64,000 nt of DNA from DASUBV01 sp963822485 (GTDB taxonomy: Bacteria; Actinomycetota; Actinomycetes; Streptosporangiales; Streptosporangiaceae). Below are positions 41,818 through 52,410 of this stretch, piece by piece. The position numbers were made by a program, and so were the translations under genes. How positions within the stretch are numbered: position 1 is the first letter of the stretch; each line of letters begins with the position of its first letter. The stretch is from NCBI GenBank assembly GCA_963822485.1, contig CAWGHW010000031.1, positions 496,001 to 560,000 of the forward strand, given 5' to 3'. Below the pieces are notes generated by a model. It did no database searches. It was given only the letters and a program-made list of their open reading frames with translations, and had not been told where the DNA came from.

Positions 41818-42693
41818 ATGACCGGAGACAACGGCGAGTCGGCGGCGATCCCGTTCCTGGGCCGGCTGACCGACGGGGCCCAGGACGTCCTGGCCGGCCG
41901 TACCGCCCCCGCGGCCCCGCGCGACGCGGCGACCGTGATGCTGCTGCGCCCGGCGGGCGGCTCCGCGGGGGGTGATGGTGGCGGCATGGAGGTCTACATG
42001 CTGCGCCGCGAGCCGTCCATGGCCTTCGCACCGGGGGCCATGGTGTTCCCCGGCGGCTCGGTGGACGGCCGGGACGCCGACGAGGAAGTGGCCTGGGCAG
42101 GCCCGGACGAGGCCGCCTGGGGCGAGATCCTGGCCGCCCCGCCCGAGCTGGCCCGGGCGCTGGTCTGCGCGGCGGTCCGCGAGACGTTCGAGGAGTCCGG
42201 CGTGCTCCTCGCGGGCGAGTCGGCCGACTCGGTGGTGGCCGACACCACCAGCGAGGACTGGGAACGGGACCGTAACGCCCTGCTGGACCGCTCGCTGTCG
42301 CTGGCCGAGCTGCTGGCCGCCCGGCGGCTGGTGCTGCGCAGCGACCTGCTCCGGCCGTGGGCCCGGTGGATCACCCCGGTGGTGGAGCCGCGCCGGTACG
42401 ACGCCCGGTTCTTCGCCGCCGCGCTGCCCGCGGGCCAGCGCACCAGGGACGTCAGCACCGAGGCGGCCGCCGTGACCTGGATCGAGCCAGCCGCGGCCAT
42501 CGAGGCCGGCCAGCGCGGCGAGATACAGCTCTGGCCGCCCACCGCGGTGACGCTGGCCGAGCTGGCCGCCTGCGGCGACCTCGGCACCGCCCTGACCGGG
42601 CCGCGCGAGGTGGCCACGCGGATCCCCGAGGTGCTGGTCCGCGAGGGCGCCATCTGGCTGACCGTTCCCGGCGTCTCGGAGTACCCGATATGA
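41818..42693 (+). CDS. NUDIX hydrolase
   Basis: A 291-residue NUDIX-domain protein. The box is extended and partly degenerate: FPGGSVDGRDADEE then ALVCAAVRETFEESGVLL, which holds the REXXEE-like RETFEESG needed for metal binding. The long form resembles NUDT19/coenzyme A-type hydrolases. ATG 41818 follows a short spacer; the stop overlaps the MBL gene (ATGA), so it is part of the RidA-NUDIX-MBL unit. Confidence 0.87.
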   Translation: MTGDNGESAAIPFLGRLTDGAQDVLAGRTAPAAPRDAATVMLLRPAGGSAGGDGGGMEVYMLRREPSMAFAPGAMVFPGGSVDGRDADEEVAWAGPDEAAWGEILAAPPELARALVCAAVRETFEESGVLLAGESADSVVADTTSEDWERDRNALLDRSLSLAELLAARRLVLRSDLLRPWARWITPVVEPRRYDARFFAAALPAGQRTRDVSTEAAAVTWIEPAAAIEAGQRGEIQLWPPTAVTLAELAACGDLGTALTGPREVATRIPEVLVREGAIWLTVPGVSEYPI

Positions 42694-43496
42694 CCATCGA
42701 CGGCTCGGGGACCGAGCGGGCCCGCTGCGTGCTGGCCCCGAACCCGTCGCCGATGACGCTGGACGGCACCAACACCTGGCTGATCGCCGAGCCGGGCTCG
42801 GCCACGGCGATCATCATCGACCCGGGGCCGCTGGACGAGGGTCACCTGCTCCGGGTCCGCGACGAGGTGGCCGGGGCGGGACGCCGGGTGGCGGTCATCG
42901 TGCTCACCCACCGGCACAGCGACCATTCGGCCGGGGCGGCCCGGCTGGCCGAGCTGACCGGTGCCCCGGTCCGGGCGGTGGACCCGGCGCAGCGGCTTGG
43001 CGATGAGGGCCTGGCCGCCGGCGACGTGCTGACCCAGGCCGGGTGCGAGCTGCGGGTGATGGCCACGCCCGGCCACACCGACGACTCGGTCTGCCTGGAG
43101 CTGCCCGCCGACGGCGCGGTGCTGACCGGGGACACGGTCCTCGGCCGCGGCACCACGGTGATCGCCAGGGACGGCAGCCTGGGTGACTACCTGGGCTCGC
43201 TGCGGCGGCTCCGGGCGCTGGCCGACCACACGGAGCTGCGGGCCCTGCTGCCGGGCCACGGCCCGATGCTGGCCCGGCCGGCCGAGGCGCTGGACTACTA
43301 CCTGGCCCACCGGGCCCAGCGGCTGGATGAGATCCGGGCCGCGCTGGCGGCCGGGGACACCAGCCCGGGGCAGATCGTGGCCCGGGTCTACGCGGACGTA
43401 GACCCGGTGCTGTGGCCGCCGGCCGCCGAGTCGGTCCGGTCCCAGCTGACCTACCTGGCCGCCCAGGGCGAGGTGCCGCCCGGCGTGACCTGGTAG
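42690..43496 (+). CDS. MBL-fold hydrolase, LACTB2/Rv3677c-like
   Basis: A 268-residue metallo-beta-lactamase-fold protein with THRHSDHSAG, ATPGHTDDS, LTGDTVLG and LPGHGP ligands and the C-terminal helical DNA/RNA-nuclease-like extension of LACTB2 proteins. ATG 42690 overlaps the NUDIX stop. It corresponds to Rv3677c beside crp. Confidence 0.9.
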   Translation: MTIDGSGTERARCVLAPNPSPMTLDGTNTWLIAEPGSATAIIIDPGPLDEGHLLRVRDEVAGAGRRVAVIVLTHRHSDHSAGAARLAELTGAPVRAVDPAQRLGDEGLAAGDVLTQAGCELRVMATPGHTDDSVCLELPADGAVLTGDTVLGRGTTVIARDGSLGDYLGSLRRLRALADHTELRALLPGHGPMLARPAEALDYYLAHRAQRLDEIRAALAAGDTSPGQIVARVYADVDPVLWPPAAESVRSQLTYLAAQGEVPPGVTW

Positions 43497-43513
43497 CCCG
43501 GCGCCGGTGCCGG

Positions 43514-43534
43514 GCGCCAGCGGCTAGCTGGCGC
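43514..43534. terminator. Bidirectional terminator between MBL and crp
   Basis: GCGCCAGC-GGCTA-GCTGGCGC: perfect 8-bp stem, five-nt loop, centred on the crp stop codon between convergent genes. A second GC hairpin (CCGGCGCCGG) precedes it. Confidence 0.65.
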
Positions 43535-44207
43535 GCTTGCGCAGCCGGTCGGCGTCGACCAGCAGCACCGACTTGGCCGCCAGCTGGATCCAGCCGCGGG
43601 CCGCGAAGTCGGCCAGCGCCTTGTTCACCGTCTCCCGCGACGCGCCGACCAGCTGGGCCAGCTCCTCCTGGGTCAGGTCGTGGTTGACCTGCAGGCCGTT
43701 CTCCTGCTGGACGCCGAACCGGCTGCCCAGGTCCAGCAGCGCCTTGGCCACCCGGCCCGGCACGTCGGTGAAGACCAGGTCGGCCTTGATGTCGTTGATC
43801 CGGCGCAGTCGCTGGGCCAGCGCTCCCAGCATGTGCATGGCGACCTCGGGCCGGCCGGTCAGGAAGGCCCGCATGTCGTCGTGGGCCAGCCCGGCCAGCG
43901 TGGCCTCGGTGACCGCGGTGGCGCTGGCGGTGCGCGGGCTCGGGTCGAACAGCGACAGCTCGCCGAACATCTCGCCGGGGCCGTGCACGCTGAGCAGGTT
44001 CTCCCGCCCGTCGTGGGCGGCCCTGGTCAGCTTGACCTTGCCTTTCAGGATGATGTAGAGCTTGTCGCCGGCGTCGCCCTCGGAGAACAGCCGGTCCCCC
44101 CGCCCGATGTGGACGTTGGTCACGTCAGCCCGGAGCGCCCGCGCATCATTCTCGCCCAGCGCCTCGAACAGTGGCGCCTGACTGAGCACGTCGTCCTCGT
44201 GAGCCAC
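43524..44207 (-). CDS. crp: Crp/Fnr family regulator, actinobacterial Crp
   Basis: A 227-residue Crp: cyclic-nucleotide pocket (GEMFGELSLFDPSPRTASATA, with the Glu and Arg-Thr/Ser contacts), the dimer helix and a C-terminal helix-turn-helix (LTQEELAQLVGASRETVNKALADFAARGWI). It matches Rv3676 (cAMP-responsive) in length, sequence pattern and place. GTG 44207. No TGTGA-N6-TCACA site was spotted in its own short upstream spacer. Confidence 0.92.
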   Translation of the reverse strand: MAHEDDVLSQAPLFEALGENDARALRADVTNVHIGRGDRLFSEGDAGDKLYIILKGKVKLTRAAHDGRENLLSVHGPGEMFGELSLFDPSPRTASATAVTEATLAGLAHDDMRAFLTGRPEVAMHMLGALAQRLRRINDIKADLVFTDVPGRVAKALLDLGSRFGVQQENGLQVNHDLTQEELAQLVGASRETVNKALADFAARGWIQLAAKSVLLVDADRLRKRAS

Positions 44208-44258
44208 GGTCTGTCCTCTCTGACCCTTCCGTCGTACTAGCTAGTGTTTCAGTCCTGG

Positions 44259-44768
44259 CTAGTGTTTCCCATCCATCCCATGAGTCTCACTCTGGGCCAG
44301 CCGATCGCGGCAGGCCTCAATCTCGGCGTTGGCGTCGCTCATGCCGACCCAGGTGGCCGGGACGACCTCCTTGCCGGGCTCGAGGGCCTTGTACACCTCG
44401 AAGAAGTGCTGGATCTCCAGCAGGTCGAAATCGGAGACGTCCGATATGTCCTTGAGGTGAGCCATGCGCGGGTCGGTGGACGCGACGCACAGCACCTTGT
44501 CGTCGGCGCCCTTCTCGTCCCGCATCCGGAACATGCCGATGGCCCGGCAGCGGATCAGGCAGCCGGGGAAGGTCGGCTCGTCGAGCAGCACCAGGGCGTC
44601 GAGCGGGTCGCCGTCGTCGGCCAGGGTGTCCTCGATGAAGCCGTAATCCGCTGGATACCGGGTCGAGGTGAACAGCATCCGGTCCAGCCGGATGCGCCCC
44701 GTCTCATGATCCATCTCATACTTGTTGCGCTGCCCCTTAGGGATCTCGATAACTACATCGAACTCCAC
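44259..44768 (-). CDS. ppa: Inorganic pyrophosphatase
   Basis: A 169-residue soluble class I pyrophosphatase, hydrolysing PPi to phosphate. Family marks: VVIEIPKGQRNKYE, RYPADYGFIEDTLADDGDPLDALVL (metal Asp residues) and DVSDFDLLEIQHFFEVYKALEPGK. GTG 44768 follows GAGAGG; the frame stays open far upstream but without family sequence. Divergent from dacB, as in M. tuberculosis (Rv3628/Rv3627c). Confidence 0.93.
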   Translation of the reverse strand: MEFDVVIEIPKGQRNKYEMDHETGRIRLDRMLFTSTRYPADYGFIEDTLADDGDPLDALVLLDEPTFPGCLIRCRAIGMFRMRDEKGADDKVLCVASTDPRMAHLKDISDVSDFDLLEIQHFFEVYKALEPGKEVVPATWVGMSDANAEIEACRDRLAQSETHGMDGKH

Positions 44769-44805
44769 GTTCGAGCCTCTCCGGGTCTGGATGATTAACT
44801 GCGTT

Positions 44806-44835
44806 GCCTTGATGAGTACTGCCTTGATGAGTTGT
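44806..44835. repeat. 15-bp duplication in ppa/dacB spacer
   Basis: GCCTTGATGAGTACT (44806-44820) followed directly by GCCTTGATGAGTTGT (44821-44835). It is intergenic, in the promoter area of the divergent pair. Confidence 0.75.
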
Positions 44836-44894
44836 ACCCGATCGGCGCCACTGCCCTGCGGCCGGGACGCCGCGTCCGCGAAGGGAATCCATCG

Positions 44895-46415
44895 GTGCGT
44901 CGGCCCGCCCCCCACCCACCTCCCCGGCCCTCGCCGATCCCCCTTCACCGCCTGGTCCTGGCCGCGGTCGCCCTGCTGTGCGTGTTCGTCATCGGGGCCG
45001 GGATCGCCGTCGCGCGATTGCTGCCCCGCAGGCTGGAGCTGTGGGACGTGACCCGGGTCGGCGCCGGGCGGGTGACCGCCCCGCAGGCCCCGCTGGGCGC
45101 GGCGAGCGGGTCCGCGGCGAAGGGGCCAGGGGAAGGGGGCGCGGCGACCGCGGCCGGGCTGACCGCGGCGCTCGCGCCGCTGCTGAGCTCGTCGTCGCTG
45201 GGCTCGCACGTCGGCATGGTGATCACCAGCCTGGCCACCGGCCAGGTCCTCTACGCGCGGCACGCCACCTCGGGGTTCGCCCCGGCGTCCACGACCAAGC
45301 TGGCCACGGCGGTGGCGGCGCTGCACGTGCTGGGCCCGGACACCCGGTTCAGCACCCGGGTCGTGCTGGCCACGAAGGGGGCAGGGGCGTCCGGTGGGAG
45401 TGCGGTGCCCCAGGTCATCCTGGTCGGCGGCGGCGACCCCACGCTGGCCGCGGGGCAGCCGCCCGCCGCCGACTACCCGCAGGACGCCACCCTCCGGGCG
45501 CTGGCGGCGCAGGCCGCCAGGGCGCTGCGGGCCCGCGGCACCGGCCGGATCCGGCTCGGGTATGACACGTCGCTGTACACCGGGCCGGGCCTGGCGCCGG
45601 GCTGGCCGCGCAGCTACGTCACCACCGGCAACGTGACCCCGATCAGCTCGCTGGAGGTCGATCAGGGCCGGCTGACCGCCGGCGGGGCGCCGCAGGACGC
45701 CGACGATCCGGGGAACACCATGCCGCGGACGTTCACCCCGGCCCCCGAGGCCGCGAGCGCGTTCGCGGGCTTCCTGGCCGCCGACGGCATCCGGGTGACC
45801 GGCGGCCCGGCGCCGCGGGCCGCGCCGGCCGGAGCGGCCACGCTGGGGCGGGTGTACTCGCCGCCGCTGGCCGAGATGGTCCAGCAGATGCTGCAGGAGA
45901 GCAACAACGTCATCGCCGAGAACCTGGCCCGGCACGTGGCCATCGCTACCGGCCAGCCCGCCTCGTTCAGCGGCGCGGCGGCAGCGGAGATGTCCGTGCT
46001 GCGGGGCCTGGGCGTGACCGGGGTCCACCTGGTGGACGGCAGCGGGCTCTCGCCGCGGGACCGGATCACCCCGACCGCCCTGGTCGCCATCATCGGGCGG
46101 GCGGCGGCCGCGGACCAGTCACGGCTGCGGGCCGCGATCACCGGCCTGCCGGTGGCGGGCTTCTCCGGGACGCTGGCCCCGGGCGGCAGCGTGTTCGCCG
46201 AGGCGGGCCGGGCCGCGCTGGGCCTGGTCCGGGCCAAGACGGGCAACCTGAACACGGTCGCGGCGCTGGCCGGCATCGCCTACGCCAGGAACGGCCAGCT
46301 GCTCTCCTTCGCCGTGATGGCCGACAAGCTCAAGATGGGCGCCCTGGACCAGGCCGGGGCCCAGATCGCCCGGGTGGCTACCGCCCTGGCCCGCTGTGGC
46401 TGCCGCGCCCGCTGA
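44895..46415 (+). CDS. dacB: D-alanyl-D-alanine carboxypeptidase/endopeptidase (PBP4)
   Basis: A 506-residue class C PBP: membrane anchor (LVLAAVALLCVFVIGAGIAV), then catalytic SxxK (ASTTKLA), SxN (ESNN) and KTG (RAKTGNLNTV) motifs, with the PBP4-type insertion between. It trims peptidoglycan stem peptides. GTG 44895 with AAGGGAA fits better than TTG 44832. Synteny with Rv3627c. Confidence 0.9.
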   Translation: MRRPAPHPPPRPSPIPLHRLVLAAVALLCVFVIGAGIAVARLLPRRLELWDVTRVGAGRVTAPQAPLGAASGSAAKGPGEGGAATAAGLTAALAPLLSSSSLGSHVGMVITSLATGQVLYARHATSGFAPASTTKLATAVAALHVLGPDTRFSTRVVLATKGAGASGGSAVPQVILVGGGDPTLAAGQPPAADYPQDATLRALAAQAARALRARGTGRIRLGYDTSLYTGPGLAPGWPRSYVTTGNVTPISSLEVDQGRLTAGGAPQDADDPGNTMPRTFTPAPEAASAFAGFLAADGIRVTGGPAPRAAPAGAATLGRVYSPPLAEMVQQMLQESNNVIAENLARHVAIATGQPASFSGAAAAEMSVLRGLGVTGVHLVDGSGLSPRDRITPTALVAIIGRAAAADQSRLRAAITGLPVAGFSGTLAPGGSVFAEAGRAALGLVRAKTGNLNTVAALAGIAYARNGQLLSFAVMADKLKMGALDQAGAQIARVATALARCGCRAR

Positions 46416-46484
46416 GCCCACTTCCCGGCTCGTCGCCTGGCGTCAGTGCAGCAAGCGCTGGCCAACCCACGTACGGTGGGGGGT

Positions 46485-47618
46485 GTGAGCAGCGCGCAGA
46501 TGATCGACTGGAACGTGGCCACCGCGACGGGCGTGCGGTGGGTCAGGCCGGGCCCGCAGGTCACCATGGCCGAGGCCAGGAAGGTCGTCGCTGAGCTTCG
46601 CCGGCTGGCCGCCGAGGTGGCCGAGCCGGTGCGGGAGCTGACCGGCCTGCCCGGCAGCGACGATGACGGCCTGGTCGCGGTGGTGGACCGGCCCGGCTGG
46701 ATCCGGGCCAACGTGGACGGGTTCCGCGTGGTGCTCGATCCGCTGGTGGACCACCTGTCCGAACGCGGCGGCACGCCGCCCGGCGGCGTCATCTCGGCCG
46801 TGGGCTCACGGGTCACCGGCATGCAGGCCGGCCTGATCCTGGCCTACCTGGCCGGCCGGGTGCTCGGCCAGTACGAGCTGTTCCTGCCGCCCGCCCCCGA
46901 TGTCGCCGGGCGGGACGCCCCGCCCGGGCGGCTGACCCTGGTCGCGCCGAACATCGTGATGGTCGAGCGCGAGCTCGGGGTCAACACGAGCGACTTCCGC
47001 CGGTGGGTCTGCCTGCACGAGGAGACCCACCGCACCCAGTTCACCTCGGTGCCCTGGCTGCGGCCCTACGTGCAGCAGCAGATGACCGAGTTCCTGCTGG
47101 CCTCTGACCTGGACCCGGCCTCGATCCTGGACCGGCTGCGCGCGGCGGCCGACGCCGTCGCGGGCGCGGTGCGCGGGCAGGCCGACGATGACACCGCGGC
47201 CGCGAACGGCAGCCGGGGCGGCAGCCTCATCGAGGCCATCCAGAGCCCGCGGCAGCGGGAGATCCTGGAGCGGCTGACCGCGGTCATGACGCTGGTCGAG
47301 GGGCACGGCGACTACGTGATGGACGCCGTGGGGCCGAGCGTCGTCCCGTCGGTCGAGGACATCCGGGCCAAGTTCTCCGCCCGGCGCGGCTCGGGCAACC
47401 GGATCGAGCAGGCGCTGCGCCGGATCCTGGGCATCGATCTGAAGATGAAGCAGTACGAGCAGGGCTCGCGGTTCGTCAAGGCCGTGGTCAGCGAGGCGGG
47501 CATGCCGACCTTCAACAAGGTGTGGACCTCGCCCGAGACGCTGCCGACGATGGCCGAGATCACCAGCCCGCAGGCCTGGCTCGACCGGGTCGACGGCGGC
47601 CGCGCCGCCGCGAGCTGA
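46485..47618 (+). CDS. Zinc-dependent metalloprotease-like protein (F420-associated family)
   Basis: A 377-residue protein of the family often named coenzyme F420 biosynthesis-associated, equivalent to Rv3626c. It has HEETH (HExxH zinc motif) in RRWVCLHEETHRTQF and the downstream EGHGDYVMDAVG. Whether it cleaves protein, and any real tie to F420, is unproven. GTG 46485 (VSSAQMIDWNVA) matches the family N-terminus; an ATG-like start at 46446 adds 13 residues. Confidence 0.85.
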   Translation: MSSAQMIDWNVATATGVRWVRPGPQVTMAEARKVVAELRRLAAEVAEPVRELTGLPGSDDDGLVAVVDRPGWIRANVDGFRVVLDPLVDHLSERGGTPPGGVISAVGSRVTGMQAGLILAYLAGRVLGQYELFLPPAPDVAGRDAPPGRLTLVAPNIVMVERELGVNTSDFRRWVCLHEETHRTQFTSVPWLRPYVQQQMTEFLLASDLDPASILDRLRAAADAVAGAVRGQADDDTAAANGSRGGSLIEAIQSPRQREILERLTAVMTLVEGHGDYVMDAVGPSVVPSVEDIRAKFSARRGSGNRIEQALRRILGIDLKMKQYEQGSRFVKAVVSEAGMPTFNKVWTSPETLPTMAEITSPQAWLDRVDGGRAAAS

Positions 47619-47652
47619 GCCGCCGCGAGCGGGCCGCACCCGGGGAGCGCAG

Positions 47653-48690
47653 ATGGGTCCGGATCCCAGCGTGGCGGCCGTACGGCTGGCCGTGCGCCGG
47701 GCGCTGACCGGGCCGCACGGGCTGGCCGCGGGTGACCTGATCCTGGTCGCCTGCTCCGGCGGCGCCGACTCGCTGGCCCTGGCGGCCGCGCTGGCCTTCG
47801 AGGCCCCCCGGCTGGGCCTGCCCGCGGGCGGGATCACCGTGGACCACGCGCTCCAGCCAGAGTCGGCCGCCCAGGCCAGCCGGGTCGTCGCGGTCCTGGC
47901 CAAGCTCGGCCTCGACCCCGTGCGCTCGGTCCGCGTGACCGTCGCCGGCCCGGGCGGGCCCGCGGCCTACCAGGGCCCCGAAGCGGCGGCCAGGACGGCC
48001 AGGTACACCGCGCTCGACCAGGCCGCGGCGGCCGAGGGGGCCGCGGCCGTGCTGCTCGGGCACACCCTGGACGACCAGGCCGAGACCGTGCTGCTCGGCC
48101 TGGCTCGCGGCTCCGGGGCGCGCTCGCTGGCCGGGATGGCCGAGCGCAGCGGCCGGTACCTGCGGCCGATGCTGGCCCTGCGCCGGGCCCAGACCCGCGC
48201 GGCCTGCGCGGCCCTGGGCCTGGAGCCGTGGGAGGACCCCCACAACGCCGACCCCGGCTACGCCAGGGTCCGGGTGCGCAGCCGCCTGCTTCCGGCCCTG
48301 GAAGCCGAGCTCGGGCCGGGCGTGGCCGAGGCGCTGGCCCGGACCGCGGGCCAGCTGCGGGCCGACGCTGACGTCCTGGACGAGCTGGCGGCCACGGCCG
48401 CCGGGCAGCTCGACGACGGCCAGCTGGGGCTGCCCGCCGCGGCCCTGGCCGCGCTGCCCGCGGCCATCCGCGGCCGGGTGCTGAGGGCCGCCGCGCTGGC
48501 CGCGGGCGCCCCGGCGGGCGCGCTCGCCCAGCGCCACGTCACCGAGATCGACGCCCTGATCACCGGCTGGCACGGGCAGCGCGGGATCGACCTGCCCGGC
48601 GGCGTTCGGTGCTGGCGGCGGTGTGGCAGGCTGCTGTTCGACGCGGTCGGCTCCGGCCGCGCGGAGCGCGGCCGGAGCCGACCCTGCTAG
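47653..48690 (+). CDS. tilS: tRNA(Ile)-lysidine synthase
   Basis: A 345-residue PP-loop ATPase that makes lysidine at C34 of tRNA-Ile(CAU). P-loop CSGGADSLAL, TVDHALQPES, LGHTLDDQAETVLLGLARGSG and LEPWEDPHNADPGYARVRVR are all present. As in other actinobacteria it is short, without the full C-terminal domains. ATG 47653 after GGGGAG. Confidence 0.93.
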   Translation: MGPDPSVAAVRLAVRRALTGPHGLAAGDLILVACSGGADSLALAAALAFEAPRLGLPAGGITVDHALQPESAAQASRVVAVLAKLGLDPVRSVRVTVAGPGGPAAYQGPEAAARTARYTALDQAAAAEGAAAVLLGHTLDDQAETVLLGLARGSGARSLAGMAERSGRYLRPMLALRRAQTRAACAALGLEPWEDPHNADPGYARVRVRSRLLPALEAELGPGVAEALARTAGQLRADADVLDELAATAAGQLDDGQLGLPAAALAALPAAIRGRVLRAAALAAGAPAGALAQRHVTEIDALITGWHGQRGIDLPGGVRCWRRCGRLLFDAVGSGRAERGRSRPC

Positions 48691-48737
48691 CAAACACCGC
48701 GCGGGATCCGGCGGGGCCGTGGGATCGGAGGAGCTAG

Positions 48738-49301
48738 GTGGACGCGACTGACATCGGGGCCGATCTCAAGGAGATCCTGATCACCCCCGAGCAGCTCCAG
48801 CAGCGCATCGCGGAGCTGGCGGCGCAGATCGACGCCGATTACGCTGACCGCGAACTCCTGCTGGTCGGCGTGCTCAAGGGCGCGGTCATGGTGATGGCCG
48901 ACCTGGCCAGGGCCATCCACCTGCCGGTCGAGATGGACTGGATGGCGGTGTCCTCCTACGGGTCGGGGACGCAGTCCTCCGGAGTGGTCCGCATCCTCAA
49001 GGACCTCGACACCGACATCACCGGCCGGCACGTGCTGGTGGTGGAGGACATCATCGACTCCGGCCTGACCCTGTCCTGGCTGGTAGGGAACCTGGCCTCG
49101 CGCGGTCCCGCGTCGGTGCGGGTATGCGTGCTGCTGCGCAAGCCGACGGCGGCGCAGATAAAGGTCGATGTGGCTTACACCGGATTCGACATTGATGACG
49201 CCTTTGTCGTTGGTTACGGCCTGGACTACGCCGAGCGCTACCGCAACCTGCCGTTCGTCGGCACGCTGGCGCCGCAGGTCTACGGCGGCCATCCGGAGTA
49301 G
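48738..49301 (+). CDS. hpt: Hypoxanthine phosphoribosyltransferase
   Basis: A 187-residue purine-salvage phosphoribosyltransferase. PRPP motif VLVVEDIIDSGLTLSWL, pyrophosphate-loop VGVLKGAVMVMADLAR and the nucleobase-binding VGYGLDYAERYRNLPFVG are complete. GTG 48738 follows GGAGGAG. tilS-hpt-ftsH order is widely conserved. Confidence 0.95.
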   Translation: MDATDIGADLKEILITPEQLQQRIAELAAQIDADYADRELLLVGVLKGAVMVMADLARAIHLPVEMDWMAVSSYGSGTQSSGVVRILKDLDTDITGRHVLVVEDIIDSGLTLSWLVGNLASRGPASVRVCVLLRKPTAAQIKVDVAYTGFDIDDAFVVGYGLDYAERYRNLPFVGTLAPQVYGGHPE

Positions 49302-49617
49302 TCGGACCCGGCTCCCACCAGGGGTTCCGGCGGCGCGTAGCCGGGCGGGAACACGTTGGGAGATGAAATACGTTCACGTGGGTAGGAGGCGTATCGGAAG
49401 CCGGCGGCACGCTGTTGGCTGCCGGGAGCCACCTGCGTGCCGGTTCCTCTCGGCCCGGTGTACCGTCGGTTATTCCCCGTTGCCGTCTGGCGGGAGAAGC
49501 TAGCTAGTTGAGGAAGCCAAGCGTGAACGCTGGAACGCAAGGCAGTTCCGCCGGTAGTCGGCGGGGCATGGGGCTCGTCAGGAGGGATCGGCCCGACACC
49601 AGCGGGGCCGTTCGTCG
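49302..49617. other. hpt-ftsH spacer, no gene supported
   Basis: 316 nt between hpt and ftsH. Small ORFs here lack a family or coding bias. A GCTAGCTAG palindromic stretch near 49499 lies in the probable ftsH promoter region; nothing else could be assigned. Confidence 0.5.
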
Positions 49618-51692
<2,075 letters not shown>

Positions 51693-51696
<4 letters not shown>

Positions 51697-52289
51697 CATC
51701 GGAAAGACAGCCGAGCTCGGAGATCGATCTGCCGCGCATTGAGCGCGCGGTCAGGGAGATCCTGCTCGCCATTGGCGAGGACCCGGAGCGGGATGGCCTG
51801 ATCGACACTCCCGCCCGGGTCGCCCGCGCCTACGCCGAGCAGTTCGCCGGCCTGCGCCAGGGGCCCGAGGACGTGCTCACCACCGTCTTCGACGCCGAGT
51901 ACGACGAGATGGTGCTGGTGCGCGACATCGAGCTTTACTCGACGTGCGAGCACCACCTGGTGCCATTCTTCGGTAACGCCCACGTCGGGTATATCCCGAA
52001 CGTCAAGGGCCAGATCACCGGGCTGTCCAAGCTGGCCCGGCTAGTGGATGTCTACGCTCGCCGGCCGCAGGTCCAGGAACGTATGACCAGTCAGATCGCC
52101 GACGCTATGATGGCCGTCCTGGAGCCGCGCGGCGTTATCGTGGTTATAGAGGCGGAGCACCTGTGCATGTCCATGCGCGGGGTGCGCAAGCCGGGGGCCA
52201 AGACCGTCACGTCCGCAGTTCGCGGATCCTTCCTAGAGTCCGACAGCACACGGGCAGAGGCGATGAGCCTGCTCATGGACCGGCGTTGA
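51693..52289 (+). CDS. folE: GTP cyclohydrolase I
   Basis: A 198-residue enzyme for the first step of folate synthesis (GTP to dihydroneopterin triphosphate). Zinc ligands: Cys and His in YSTCEHHLVPFFG and Cys in EAEHLCMSMRG. Start TTG 51693, overlapping the ftsH stop (TTGA). First of four fol genes in this region. Confidence 0.94.
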
Positions 52290-52410
52290 GCTTACCTTCA
52301 GGCAGGTTCGAGGGTTTGCCCGCGTCTGGCCATGGCGATGACTACGCTGATGCCCCGTGAACAGGGGCTTGAGCACCTTGTCCGAGTTGACAAATAGAAG
52401 CGGGCTGATC

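Noticed and set aside
49361..49503. 47-codon ORF upstream of ftsH
   Set aside because: Cys/Arg-rich chance frame without ribosome site or known homologue.
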